A DNA stretch of 64,000 nt. It comes from Solidesulfovibrio sp. Lineage in GTDB: Bacteria > Desulfobacterota > Desulfovibrionia > Desulfovibrionales > Desulfovibrionaceae. The translations under genes were made by a program, and so were the position numbers. Of this stretch, positions 20,202 through 29,490 are shown one piece after another. A model generated the notes under the pieces. The model was not told the DNA's origin and did not search any database. It saw only the letters and a list, made by a program, of their open reading frames with translations. The stretch covers positions 62,001-126,000 of the forward strand of contig NZ_JBCFBA010000004.1 in the NCBI RefSeq assembly GCF_038562415.1, given 5' to 3'. The first letter of the stretch is position 1. Each line of letters starts with the position of its first letter.

Positions 20202-21952
20202 ATACCGCCGTCGCCGCCAGCCCGGCCCGAAACGCCCATCCCCTGGCCGACATCCTCGCCGGCCGGGGCGTGCGGGCCGTGCTCATCGCGCTGGTCGGCC
20301 TGTGGCTCGTGGTCACCGTGGCCCTGCCCCTGGCCAGCCTGCTCTCCAAGAGCCTGTTCGATCCCCGGGGGCGCTTCCTCGGCCTGGGCAACTTCCTGCG
20401 CTTTTTCTCCGAGCCGAGCCTTTTTTCCTCGCTGACCCACAGCCTGTGGGTGTCCACGGCCACCACGGCCGTGGCCGTGCCCCTGGGCTTCGTCTTCGCC
20501 TACGGCCTGTGCCGCGCCAACATCCCGGGCAAGGCCGTGTTCCGGGCCCTGGCCCTCTCGCCGCTTTTCGCGCCCACGCTCATGCACGGCATCGTGCTCA
20601 TCTACCTCTTCGGCCGCAAGGGCCTGGTGACCACCGGCTTTTTCGGCCACACCGCCGGCTTCGACATCGGGCTCTACGGCCAGGTCGGCATCATCATCGC
20701 CGAGGCCCTTTTCGCCTTTCCGCCGAGCTTCCTGATCCTCTCCACCGCCCTGTCCCTGACCGACGCCCGGCTCTACGAGGCCGCCGCGTCGCTGGGGGCC
20801 TCGCGGTGGCGCATCTTCCGCACCATCACCCTGCCCGGGGTCAAATACGGGCTCATGAGCGCGGTCTTCATCAGCTTCGTATCGAGCTTCACCGACTTCG
20901 GCGCGCCCAAGGTCGTCGGCGGCGCCTACAACGTCCTGGCCACCGACATCTACAAACAGGTCATCGGCCAGCAGAATTTCGTCATGGGCGCCACGGTGAG
21001 CGTGGTGCTGCTCATCCCCACCGCCCTGGCCTTCCTGGCCGACGCCCTGATCCAGCGCCGCCAGTCCGCGGGCCTGGCCGCCAAGGCCGTACCCTACGCG
21101 CCGCGCCGCAATCTCGGCCGCGACCTGCTGGCGTTTCTCGCCTGCTCCCTCATCAGCGCCGGCTTCGTCACCTACCTGGGCATCGGGCTTTACGCCTCCC
21201 TGGTCGACGTCTGGCCCTACAAGCTGGGCCTGGTCCTGCGCCACTTCGATTTCACCGGCGCCGGCGGCGGCGGCTACGCCGCCTACTTTAACAGCCTGCG
21301 CATGTCCGCCTATTCGGCCGTCCTCGGCGTGGGCGTGGCCTTTTTCACCGCCTACGTGCTGGAGAAGTTCAAGGAGTACCCAAGGCTGCGCCAGGGCTGC
21401 GCCGCCCTGTCGCTTCTGCCCATGGCCCTGCCGGGCCTGGTCATCGGCCTGGCCTACATCTTCTATTTCAACACCCCGGGCTGGGACGTCCTGGGCCTGC
21501 GCCTGCCCAACCCCCTGCACGGCCTCTACGCCACCATGGGCATCCTGGTGCTCTCCAACCTGGTCTACTTCCACACCGTGGCCTTTCTCACGGCCCGCAC
21601 GGCGCTCAAGCAGCTCGACCGCGAGTACGAGTCCGTGTCCGACTCCCTGGGCATGCCCTTCACGCGGCTGGTGCGCAAGGTGACCCTGCCGGTGTGCCTG
21701 CCGGCGGTGCTGGAGATCGGCTACTATTATTTCGTACGCTCCATGACCACGCTGTCGGCCGTCATCTTCCTCTACAGCGCCGACATCCCCCTGGCCGCCG
21801 TGGCCGTGGCCAACATGGACGACGCCGGCGACACCGCCGCCGCCCTGGCCATGTGCGTGCTGATCGTGGCCACCAACCTGGTGGTGCGCCTGGCCTACGG
21901 CGCGGCCACGGCCGGGGTCCGGCGCCGGGCGCGGGTCTGGACAAACCGCTGA
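20198..21952 (+). CDS. phnU: 2-aminoethylphosphonate ABC transporter permease, two domains fused
   Basis: 584-aa membrane protein that carries both permease halves on one chain, as in the PhnU2 type of importer. Two ATPase-coupling (EAA) loops are visible: EAAASLGASRWRIFRTITLP at about residue 200 and SDSLGMPFTRLVRKVTLP at about residue 480. Around twelve hydrophobic segments are seen. The start is GTG at 20198 within the ATPase stop; the in-frame sequence further upstream belongs to a shadow frame of phnT. Confidence 0.85.
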   Translation: MNTAVAASPARNAHPLADILAGRGVRAVLIALVGLWLVVTVALPLASLLSKSLFDPRGRFLGLGNFLRFFSEPSLFSSLTHSLWVSTATTAVAVPLGFVFAYGLCRANIPGKAVFRALALSPLFAPTLMHGIVLIYLFGRKGLVTTGFFGHTAGFDIGLYGQVGIIIAEALFAFPPSFLILSTALSLTDARLYEAAASLGASRWRIFRTITLPGVKYGLMSAVFISFVSSFTDFGAPKVVGGAYNVLATDIYKQVIGQQNFVMGATVSVVLLIPTALAFLADALIQRRQSAGLAAKAVPYAPRRNLGRDLLAFLACSLISAGFVTYLGIGLYASLVDVWPYKLGLVLRHFDFTGAGGGGYAAYFNSLRMSAYSAVLGVGVAFFTAYVLEKFKEYPRLRQGCAALSLLPMALPGLVIGLAYIFYFNTPGWDVLGLRLPNPLHGLYATMGILVLSNLVYFHTVAFLTARTALKQLDREYESVSDSLGMPFTRLVRKVTLPVCLPAVLEIGYYYFVRSMTTLSAVIFLYSADIPLAAVAVANMDDAGDTAAALAMCVLIVATNLVVRLAYGAATAGVRRRARVWTNR

Positions 21953-21967
21953 CACGAAGGAACCGTA

Positions 21968-22798
21968 ATGGATTCGCCGACAACGCAACACGTCAAGGCC
22001 GTCGTCCTCGACTGGGCCGGCACGGTGGTGGACCATGGCTGCATCGGGCCGGTGGCCGTTTTCATCGAGGTGTTTGGGCGCCACGACGTGGTTGTCACGG
22101 CCGCCCAGGCCCGAAAACCCATGGGGCTCATGAAAAAGGACCACGTCCGGGCCATGACCCGCGACCCGGAAGTGGCCGCCGCCTGGCGGGCCGTCCACGG
22201 CCGCGACCCGGACGAGAACGACGTGGACGCCATGTACCGGCTCACCGAACCGCTCATGGTCGAGTGCATCGCCGCCCACGCCGACCCCATCGTCGGGGCC
22301 TTGGACGCCGTGGCCGCCCTGCGGGCCATGGGCCTCAAGGTCGGCTCCACCACCGGCTACACCCGGCCGATGATGGACGTCATGACCCGGGAGGCCGCGG
22401 CCAGGGGCTACGTGCCGGACACCATGGTGTGCTCCTCGGACGTGCCGACCGGCCGGCCCTCGCCCTTCATGTGCTACAAGGCCGCCCTGGACCTGGCCGT
22501 CTATCCCCTCTGGGCGATGGTCAAGATCGGCGACACCGTGGCCGACGTGGCCGAGGGCACAAACGCCGGCATGTGGACCATCGCGCTCACCCTTCGCGGC
22601 AACGAGATGGGCCTGACCGAGGCCGAGCTGGCCGCCCTGCCCGAGGCCGAAACGGCCGCCCGCCTGGCCGCGATCGAGGCCCGGCTGCGCCGGGCCGGCG
22701 CGCACTACCTGGCCCCGGACTTGCGCGCCTGCCCGGCCATCCTGGCCGACATCGAGGCCAGGCTCGCCCGGGGCGAACGCCCGGCGCGCGGCGACTGA
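21968..22798 (+). CDS. phnX: Phosphonoacetaldehyde hydrolase (phosphonatase)
   Basis: 276-aa HAD-superfamily enzyme splitting the C-P bond of phosphonoacetaldehyde into acetaldehyde and phosphate. The nucleophile is Asp15 in VVLDWAGTVVDHG; the Schiff-base lysine expected of this family aligns with Lys56 in KPMGLMKKDHVRAM; later HAD motifs are GSTTGYTRPMM and KIGDTVADVAEG. It lies between the transporter and the two PLP enzymes that make its substrate, with spacings of 15 and 2 bases. Confidence 0.93.
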   Translation: MDSPTTQHVKAVVLDWAGTVVDHGCIGPVAVFIEVFGRHDVVVTAAQARKPMGLMKKDHVRAMTRDPEVAAAWRAVHGRDPDENDVDAMYRLTEPLMVECIAAHADPIVGALDAVAALRAMGLKVGSTTGYTRPMMDVMTREAAARGYVPDTMVCSSDVPTGRPSPFMCYKAALDLAVYPLWAMVKIGDTVADVAEGTNAGMWTIALTLRGNEMGLTEAELAALPEAETAARLAAIEARLRRAGAHYLAPDLRACPAILADIEARLARGERPARGD

Positions 22799-22800
22799 CC

Positions 22801-24174
22801 ATGGCCGGACAACCGCCGGCCCCGCCCCCGGGCGAGGGCGACGCCAACGCCTCGCCGCGCCGGGCGGCCTGGCGGGCCGGGCTCTCGGAAAAGACCCGCA
22901 AGCTCCTCGACCGCGACGAAAAGGCCTTCCTGCGCCAGTCCCTGTCCACGCCCTGCCTGGACGCGCTCACCGGCTGCCGCGGCTCCACCCTGACCACCCT
23001 GGACGGCCGGGAACTGCTCGATTTCCACGGCAACTCCCTGCACCAGGCCGGCCATGCCCACCCGGAGATCGTGGCCGCCATCAAGGCCCAGCTCGACGCC
23101 ATGGCCTTCTGTCCGCGCCGCTTCACCAACGAACCGGCCGTGCGCCTGGCCGAGGAACTCGTCGCCCTGGCCCCGGGCCGGCTTCGCAAGGTGCTCTTCG
23201 CCCCGGGGGGGACGCTGGCCGTGGGCATGGCCCTCAAGATCGCCCGCCTGGCCACCGGGCGCTTCAAGACCGTGTCCATGTGGGACGCCTTTCACGGGGC
23301 GTCGCTGGACGCCTGTTCGGTTGGCGGCGAGGCCCTGTTTCGAAGTCGCATCGGGCCGCTGCTGCCCGGCGGCGAGCACGTGCCCCCGCCGGACCCCTAC
23401 CGCTGCGTGCTCAATCCCCGGGGCTGCGACGGCTGCGGCCTGGCCTGCGCCCGCTACCTGGAGTACGTGCTGGAAAAGGAAGGCGACGTGGGGGCGGTGG
23501 TGGCCGAGCCGCTGCGCTGCACCACGGTCAACATCCCGCCCCCGGGCTACTGGCCGGCCGTGCGGGCCGCTTGCGACCGCCACGGGGCGCTGCTGATCCT
23601 CGACGAAACCGCCACCTGCCTGGGGCGCACGGGCAGGGTTTTCGCCTGCCAGCATTTCGGGGCCGACCCGGACCTGCTGGTGTGCGGCAAGGGCCTGGGC
23701 GGCGGCATCATGCCCCTGGCCGCGGTCCTGGCCGACCCGGCCCTGGACGTGGGCGCCGCCGTGGCGCTCGGCCACTACACCCACGAAAAAAACCCCACCG
23801 CCTGCGCCGCCGGCCTGGCCATGCTGGGCATCCTTGCCCGCGACGACCTGCCCGGCCGGGCCGCCCGCCTGGGGACGAAGGCCCTGGCCCGCCTGACGGG
23901 CCTGGCCGCGCGGTTCCCCTGCGTCGGCGAGGCCCGGGGCCTGGGCCTGTCCCTGGCCGTGGAACTCGTGCGCGACCGGCGAACCAAGGAAAAAGCCTCG
24001 GACGAGGCCGACGCCGTGCTCTACCAGTGCCTGGAGGCCGGCCTGGCCTTCAAGACCTCCCACGGCAACGTCCTGACGCTCACGCCCCCGCTGACCATTT
24101 CCGAAACCGACCTGGACCGGGCCCTGGACATCCTGGAAGGCGCCTTGGCCCTCGTTTGCCCGCCAAAGGAGTAA
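22801..24174 (+). CDS. pbfA: PbfA-like PLP lyase, probably (R)-1-hydroxy-2-aminoethylphosphonate ammonia-lyase
   Basis: 457-aa class III aminotransferase-fold protein. The PLP lysine is Lys297 in [14 protein letters not shown] and the Asp that holds the pyridine is in [13 protein letters not shown]. The stretch [18 protein letters not shown] and [18 protein letters not shown] resembles, from memory, the PbfA family that eliminates ammonia from (R)-1-hydroxy-2-aminoethylphosphonate to give phosphonoacetaldehyde, and its relatives the ethanolamine-phosphate phospho-lyases. The position between phnX and phnW supports PbfA. An alternative is an ordinary omega-transaminase. The start is fixed by the 2-base gap from phnX. 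Confidence 0.7.
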   Translation: MAGQPPAPPPGEGDANASPRRAAWRAGLSEKTRKLLDRDEKAFLRQSLSTPCLDALTGCRGSTLTTLDGRELLDFHGNSLHQAGHAHPEIVAAIKAQLDAMAFCPRRFTNEPAVRLAEELVALAPGRLRKVLFAPGGTLAVGMALKIARLATGRFKTVSMWDAFHGASLDACSVGGEALFRSRIGPLLPGGEHVPPPDPYRCVLNPRGCDGCGLACARYLEYVLEKEGDVGAVVAEPLRCTTVNIPPPGYWPAVRAACDRHGALLILDETATCLGRTGRVFACQHFGADPDLLVCGKGLGGGIMPLAAVLADPALDVGAAVALGHYTHEKNPTACAAGLAMLGILARDDLPGRAARLGTKALARLTGLAARFPCVGEARGLGLSLAVELVRDRRTKEKASDEADAVLYQCLEAGLAFKTSHGNVLTLTPPLTISETDLDRALDILEGALALVCPPKE

Positions 24175-24178
24175 CGCC

Positions 24179-25294
24179 GTGGACCAGACCCACTGCCCCG
24201 ACAATCCCTACCTCCTGTTGACCCCCGGCCCGCTTTCCACCTCGAAGACCGTCAAGGCGGCCATGCTTCGCGACTGGTGCACCTGGGACACGGACTACAA
24301 TGCCATCGTCACCGACCTGCGCGAGCGCCTGGCCGCCATGGCCAGCCCGCAGCCCGGCTACACCGCCACCCTCATGCAGGGCAGCGGCACGTTTTGCGTG
24401 GAAGCCTGCGTCGGCACGCTCATTCCCGAGGACGGCGGCCTGCTGGTGCTGGCCAACGGCGCCTACGGGGCGCGCATCGCCACCATCGCCCGGGTGCTGC
24501 GCATTCCGGTGGTGGAGGAGGATTTCGGCGAGGTCAACCCCGTGGACCCGGACCGGGTGGCGGCCCTGCTGAGCGCCCATCCCGCCTTGACCCACGTGGC
24601 CGTGGTCCACTGCGAGACCACCACCGGCATGCTCAACCCCATCCAGGCCATCGGGGCCGCGGTCAAGGCCGCCGGCAAGACCTACCTCGTCGACGCCATG
24701 AGCAGCTTCGGCGGCATCCCCATCGACATGGCCGACATCGGGGCCGACGCGCTTGTTTCCAGCGCCAACAAGTGCATCCAGGGCGTGCCCGGCTTCGGCT
24801 TCGTCCTGGCCCGGCGCGACGTCCTTACCGGCTGCGCCGGCCGGGCCAGGTCCTTAAGCCTCGACCTGTACGCCCAGTGGCGGGCCATGGAAGAGGGCGG
24901 CGGCAAGTGGCGCTTCACCTCGCCCACCCACGTGGTGCGGGCCTTCGCCCAGGCCATGGACGAACTCGCGGCCGAAGGGGGCGTGGCGGCGCGCTTCGCC
25001 CGCTACGCCAGCAACCAGCAGCGCCTCGTCGCGGGCATGGCCGACCTGGGTTTCGACACCCTCCTGCCCCGGCCCCTCCAGTCGCCCATCATCACCTCGT
25101 TTAGAAGCCCCACGCACCCGGACTACGCCTTCAAGCCCTTCTACGAACGGCTCAAGGCGAAAGGCTTCGTCATCTACCCCGGCAAGGTGACCACGGCCGA
25201 CACCTTCCGTATCGGCAACATCGGCGAGGTCTCCCCCGCCGACATCGAACGCCTGCTTTCGGCCGTGGCCGAATCGATGTATTGGAAGGCCTAG
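24179..25294 (+). CDS. phnW: 2-aminoethylphosphonate:pyruvate aminotransferase
   Basis: 371-aa class V PLP enzyme that converts 2-aminoethylphosphonate plus pyruvate to phosphonoacetaldehyde plus alanine. Visible: the N-terminal [28 protein letters not shown], the PLP lysine Lys198 in [18 protein letters not shown] and the C-terminal [19 protein letters not shown]. The start is GTG at 24179 directly after the pbfA stop, with GGAG in the pbfA end as ribosome site. The product feeds PhnX. Confidence 0.94.
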   Translation: MDQTHCPDNPYLLLTPGPLSTSKTVKAAMLRDWCTWDTDYNAIVTDLRERLAAMASPQPGYTATLMQGSGTFCVEACVGTLIPEDGGLLVLANGAYGARIATIARVLRIPVVEEDFGEVNPVDPDRVAALLSAHPALTHVAVVHCETTTGMLNPIQAIGAAVKAAGKTYLVDAMSSFGGIPIDMADIGADALVSSANKCIQGVPGFGFVLARRDVLTGCAGRARSLSLDLYAQWRAMEEGGGKWRFTSPTHVVRAFAQAMDELAAEGGVAARFARYASNQQRLVAGMADLGFDTLLPRPLQSPIITSFRSPTHPDYAFKPFYERLKAKGFVIYPGKVTTADTFRIGNIGEVSPADIERLLSAVAESMYWKA

Positions 25295-25360
25295 CCCGGC
25301 CATCACACCCCCCGTCCCGGCGCCAGCCGCCGCCGGGACGGCCCCACGGAGGCTCCCGCC

Positions 25361-26743
25361 ATGCCCGCCGTCACCCTGGGAAACCGCCGCTACGCCTTCG
25401 CCGACCTGCGCGAGGTCATGGCCAAGGCCACGCCGGCCCGCTCCGGCGACGTGCTGGCCGGCGTGGCCGCCGGCTCCGACGCGGAACGCGCCGCCGCCCG
25501 GTATGTCCTGGCCGACACGCCGCTTCGCGCCTTCCTGGCCGAGCCGCTCGTTCCCTACGAGATCGACGAGGTGACGCGGCTGCTCTGCGACAGCCACGAC
25601 GCGGAGGCCTTCGCCCCGGTGGCGACACTCACCGTGGGGGAACTGCGCGAATGGCTGCTGGCCAGGGCCGCCGACGACGACGGCGAGGCCCTGCGCGCCC
25701 TGGCCCCGGGGCTGACCCCGGAGATGGCCGCGGCCGCCTCGAAACTCATGCGCAACCAGGACCTGATCCTGGTGGCCTCGCGCATCCACAACACCGCCGC
25801 CTTCCGCGACACCCTCGGCCTGCCCGGCCGCCTGGCCACGCGGCTGCAACCCAACCACCCCACCGACGACCCGAAAGGCGTGCTGGCCTCGGTCCTCGAC
25901 GGGCTGCTGCTCGGCAGCGGCGACGCCTGCATCGGCATCAACCCGGCCACGGACAGCCCCGGCGCGGCCGCGGAACTGCTGCGCCGCCTGGACGACGTGC
26001 GCGAGCGCTACGCCATCCCGACCCAGACCTGCGTGCTGGCCCACGTCACCACCACCCTCGCTGCCATCGAGGCCGGGGCGCCCGTGGACCTGGTCTTCCA
26101 GTCCATCGGCGGCACCGAGGCCGTCAACGCGAGCTTCGGCGTGAACCTGGCCCTGCTTACGGAAGCCCGGCAGGCCGCCCTGTCGCTTAGGCGCGGCACG
26201 GTGGGGCAAAACGTCATGTATTTCGAGACCGGACAAGGCAGCGCCCTGTCGGCGAACGCCCACCACGGCCTGGACCAGCAGACCGTGGAGGCCCGGGCCT
26301 ACGGCGTGGCCCGGGCCTTCGACCCGCTGCTGGTCAATTCCGTGGTCGGGTTCATCGGCCCGGAATACCTCTACGACGGCCGCCAGATCATACGGGCCGG
26401 CCTGGAGGACCTGTTTTGCGGCAAGCTGCTGGGCCTGCCCATGGGCGTGGACGTCTGCTACACCAACCACGCCGAGGCCGACCAGGACGACATGGACGTG
26501 CTGCTGACGTTGCTTGGCGCCGCCGGCTGCGCCTACATCATGGGCGTGCCCGGGGCCGACGACGTGATGCTCGGCTACCAGAGCACCTCGTTTCACGACG
26601 CCCTGTACCTGCGCGCCCTGCTGGGGCTGCGCCCGGCCCCGCGTTTCGAGGCCTGGCTCACCGCCATGGGCCTGTTCGAGCCCGGCCTGCGCCCGGCCGC
26701 CCTTTCCCCCGGCACCGTGCCCCTGGAGTTGCCCCATGCCTGA
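25361..26743 (+). CDS. eutB: Ethanolamine ammonia-lyase, heavy chain
   Basis: 460-aa catalytic subunit of the coenzyme-B12-dependent enzyme that turns ethanolamine into acetaldehyde and ammonia. Family hallmarks: LMRNQDLILVASRIHNT, RLQPNHPTDD, FETGQGSALSANAHHG with the catalytic Glu, and GLPMGVDVCYTNHAEADQ. A GGAGG site precedes the ATG. The length is normal. It sits 66 bases after phnW on the same strand and overlaps eutC. No eutA reactivase, shell protein or EutT is in view. Confidence 0.96.
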   Translation: MPAVTLGNRRYAFADLREVMAKATPARSGDVLAGVAAGSDAERAAARYVLADTPLRAFLAEPLVPYEIDEVTRLLCDSHDAEAFAPVATLTVGELREWLLARAADDDGEALRALAPGLTPEMAAAASKLMRNQDLILVASRIHNTAAFRDTLGLPGRLATRLQPNHPTDDPKGVLASVLDGLLLGSGDACIGINPATDSPGAAAELLRRLDDVRERYAIPTQTCVLAHVTTTLAAIEAGAPVDLVFQSIGGTEAVNASFGVNLALLTEARQAALSLRRGTVGQNVMYFETGQGSALSANAHHGLDQQTVEARAYGVARAFDPLLVNSVVGFIGPEYLYDGRQIIRAGLEDLFCGKLLGLPMGVDVCYTNHAEADQDDMDVLLTLLGAAGCAYIMGVPGADDVMLGYQSTSFHDALYLRALLGLRPAPRFEAWLTAMGLFEPGLRPAALSPGTVPLELPHA

Positions 26744-27539
26744 ACCGCCCGACGCCGCGCCCCGACTGGTCACCCCCTGCCCCCTGCCCGGCCTGACCGC
26801 GCTGACCATGGCCCGGGTGGCCCTGGGCCGGGTTGGCGTCAGCCTGCCCACCCGCGACCACCTGCGTTTTACCCTGGACCACGCCCGAGCCCGGGACGCC
26901 GTGCACATCCCCCTGGATACGCCGGCCATGCTGGCGGCCCTGGCCGCCACCGGCCTGCCCGTGGCCGAACTGGCCAGCCAGGCCGCGACCCCGCGCCAGT
27001 TCCTGCTGCGTCCGGACCTGGGCCGGCTGCTCGACGAGGCCTCCCTGGCCCACTTGCGGCAACGGGCCGGCGTGCCCGGGCCGGACTTGGTCCTCGTCGT
27101 CTCGGCCGGGCTGTCGGCCGTGGCCGTGGAGCGGCAGGCGCCGCCGTTTCTGGCCGCCTTCCTGCCCCTGGCCGCCGCCCGGGGCCTGACCCTGGGGCCG
27201 CTGTGCCTGGTCGCGGGCGGCCGGGTGGCCGTGGGCGACGACGTGGGCGAGGTGCTCGGCGCCCGGGCCGTGGCCGTGCTCATCGGCGAACGGCCGGGCC
27301 TGTCCGCCCCGGACAGCCTGGGCATCTACCTGACCTACGACCCCAAACGCGGCCGCACCGACGCCGAGCGCAACTGCATTTCCAACGTCCGGCCCCAAGG
27401 CCTGTCCTTCGACCGGGCCGCCCGCACCCTGGACCATCTGCTGGGCAAGGCCCTGGCCCTGGGCTTTTCCGGCGTGGCCCTCAAGGACGATTTCGACCCG
27501 GCCCTGGCCGAGGCGGCCCCGGAAGCGCCCTTGCCGTGA
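26736..27539 (+). CDS. eutC: Ethanolamine ammonia-lyase, light chain
   Basis: 267-aa cobalamin-binding partner of EutB. Hallmarks are ARVALGRVGVSLPTRDHLRF, HARARDAVH, the AERPGLSAPDSLGIYLTYDP-type segment (here IGERPGLSAPDSLGIYLTYD) and ERNCISNVRPQGLS, which contribute to the B12 site. The ATG overlaps the eutB end by 8 bases. It is the last gene of the phn/eut operon; a decayed transporter fragment follows at once. Confidence 0.96.
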   Translation: MPEPPDAAPRLVTPCPLPGLTALTMARVALGRVGVSLPTRDHLRFTLDHARARDAVHIPLDTPAMLAALAATGLPVAELASQAATPRQFLLRPDLGRLLDEASLAHLRQRAGVPGPDLVLVVSAGLSAVAVERQAPPFLAAFLPLAAARGLTLGPLCLVAGGRVAVGDDVGEVLGARAVAVLIGERPGLSAPDSLGIYLTYDPKRGRTDAERNCISNVRPQGLSFDRAARTLDHLLGKALALGFSGVALKDDFDPALAEAAPEAPLP

Positions 27540-27562
27540 GCGCCGGGGTTTTCCAACAGTGA

Positions 27563-27832
27563 CGCACGGGGCGGCTGTCGGCCTCGGGGCGGCTGCTGTC
27601 GGTGCTCACGCCGCTGTCCTACCTGTGCGAGGTGGCGGCCATGGGCACGGGCAACGTGGTGCTGGTCACGATCGGGCGCAACGTGGGCATCCTGCTCTCC
27701 ACGGCCGTGGGCGTCTGGCTGCTGGGCGAACGGGCCAGCCCCGGGCGTCTGGCCGGCTCGGACGTGATCTTTTGCGGCCTGGCCCTGCTGCTGCTGGGCG
27801 AGGAAGCCGGGCGCTGCCCAAGGGAAACCTAG
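27563..27832 (+). pseudogene. C-terminal remnant of an EamA/DMT permease
   Basis: About 85 codons in a frame that opens after a stop at 27560. LTPLSYLCEVAAMGTGNVVL, GRNVGILLSTAVGVWLLGER and SPGRLAGSDVIFCGLALLLL match the last three helices of an EamA permease. The N-terminal two thirds are missing and no ribosome site precedes the GTG at 27602. It abuts eutC and its end overlaps the convergent coiled-coil gene by 4 bases, so this is likely a deletion or insertion scar. Confidence 0.65.
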
Positions 27833-29457
27833 TCGTCGCCAAAAAGCTTGTTATACTGGGCGATCAAGGATTCGTTTTCGTTTTTGAGGCGAAGGACTTC
27901 CGTGTCGAGCTTGCTATTTGCCTCTTCCAGGCTCTTGACGGTATTGGCCAAGGTATTGACTTGGGATTGCATGCTGAAATTCTGCTTCTTGGCAACGGCC
28001 AGGCTCTCCTTCATCTTGGCGAGATAGGCCTCGTACTGCGTTTTCTTGGCCAACTCGGTCTTCAAGCGCTTGTTATCAGCGACCATCTGGGCGTGGTTGC
28101 CGATATCCGTTTGCAGTTCGACATTTTTCTCCTTGAGCATCGCGATAATTTTATTCTGCCGCTGCAGAAGTTCGACGCTTTGCCTATTGTTTGCCGTCAA
28201 ACGCGCGATCTTATCCGTCAAACGTTTCTGCACCGCTTCGATGTCGAAACTCTCAATAATGGCAGTTTTTAACTTCAATGCTTTCAATAAAATATTCTTT
28301 TCTTCCGTAAGCAGATCCTTGTAGGTCTCCGGATTCGGATTTCTCTCAACCGAAACGGAAGACAGGAATCTTTTGATATTTTCCTTGATCTCCTTTATCC
28401 CTTTCAAAGCATCGCATTCATTTTCCAGATTCTCAAGAATGTCCTGCGACTTGTCGGCGGACGTCATTTTATTCATTTCGACAAGTTGCGACTCTGTCGT
28501 CTCAAGCTGTTTGTACAGCTGCATGTTCTCGTCGAACAACTCCTTCATCAGCACATGGCCCGGATTGGCCAGAACGAATTTCGAGATATCATCGCCAAGA
28601 TCATCGTTGATACTTTCTATGGACTCCCTGGTCTTATAATTATCGCTCGATATATTGGCGATGACCTCTGTCGTCTTTTGCGGATTGTTCCAAGTCAAGG
28701 CATTGATCAGCTTTTCCTGATATTCCATCTTTGATGTCAAATGCTTTATTCGAACTTCAAGATTGACCGAGGAGACGGTGGAAGTCTCCAATTCGGACAG
28801 CATAGCTTGCTGCTTTTTATATTTTGTCGCGAGAAGCTTGTATTTCGCATCGACATGTTGCAACTTTGCCAGATCATCCTCGTAGGATTTCGCCTTGGCT
28901 TGCGCTTGTTTATAGCGCTCCGTCAAATCGTCGAGGCGCGAACGCAGTGTTGCATTATCATTTTCCAGTGTGAGTTCGTTTTCCGAGATGATGTCGTTCT
29001 TGACATGCTTGCTATACAGGCTGGCCAACTGGCGCTTCAAGGAGGTGTTTTCAATCGCCAGGTCTTCGCAACTGGAAGACGACGTGGCGGGCAAGGCGAG
29101 CAGATCTTCCGTCTTGTTCGTTATCGACCGGAACGATTCATAAGAGGTTTGGTTGATCACGCCGATATCGTGCAAGACTTGGATTTTTGAAAAGATCTCT
29201 TGATGCACGAACGAAAGCAGGCCGCGCATCGTCTGTATGGCCGAGACCGCCTCGGAAAAATCGGCATCGAATTCCAAGGTCGATTTGAGCAGCAGAATCC
29301 GTTTTGCCTTGTCGGAATGCACCTCCATATTCGGCTTGTCCCGAATATCGTCACTCTGGGTTTTGTCGGCGGCCTCCACCCGCCTTGCCGGCACAACAAC
29401 AGATTCCTGCTTACCTAAAAACAAATTAATAAGCTTCTTTACGGAAACACCATACAT
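27829..29457 (-). CDS. Long coiled-coil protein of unknown function
   Basis: 542-aa soluble protein. Residues about 130-540 are dominated by charged heptad-type sequence (IENTSLKRQLASLYSKH, LRSRLDDLTERYKQAQAKAK, LAVAKKQNFSMQSQVNTLAN), pointing to an extended coiled coil; the first 60 residues are basic and short on structure. There is no signal peptide or motor or ATPase motif. ATG at 29457 with GGAG 7 bases upstream is preferred over a TTG six codons earlier. It is 33 bases downstream of a response regulator gene on the same strand. Base composition is more AT-rich than its neighbours. Confidence 0.75.
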   Translation of the reverse strand: MYGVSVKKLINLFLGKQESVVVPARRVEAADKTQSDDIRDKPNMEVHSDKAKRILLLKSTLEFDADFSEAVSAIQTMRGLLSFVHQEIFSKIQVLHDIGVINQTSYESFRSITNKTEDLLALPATSSSSCEDLAIENTSLKRQLASLYSKHVKNDIISENELTLENDNATLRSRLDDLTERYKQAQAKAKSYEDDLAKLQHVDAKYKLLATKYKKQQAMLSELETSTVSSVNLEVRIKHLTSKMEYQEKLINALTWNNPQKTTEVIANISSDNYKTRESIESINDDLGDDISKFVLANPGHVLMKELFDENMQLYKQLETTESQLVEMNKMTSADKSQDILENLENECDALKGIKEIKENIKRFLSSVSVERNPNPETYKDLLTEEKNILLKALKLKTAIIESFDIEAVQKRLTDKIARLTANNRQSVELLQRQNKIIAMLKEKNVELQTDIGNHAQMVADNKRLKTELAKKTQYEAYLAKMKESLAVAKKQNFSMQSQVNTLANTVKSLEEANSKLDTEVLRLKNENESLIAQYNKLFGDD

Positions 29458-29490
29458 AGGCCACTCCGATGACAAACTCCGGCAGAGCCG

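Noticed and set aside
17987-21952. Iron(III) ABC importer
   Set aside because: The binding protein and ATPase would also fit iron uptake, but tight linkage with phnX, phnW and the fused-permease form favour aminoethylphosphonate.
19733-22705. 990-codon open frame on the minus strand across the phosphonate genes
   Set aside because: It runs antisense to well-supported phnT, phnU and phnX, is full of Gly/His/Gln/Val runs typical of GC-rich shadow frames, and has no ribosome site or family motif.
24854-27325. 823-codon minus-strand open frame over phnW, eutB and eutC
   Set aside because: Shadow of GC-rich coding sequence; composition and lack of domains argue against a protein.
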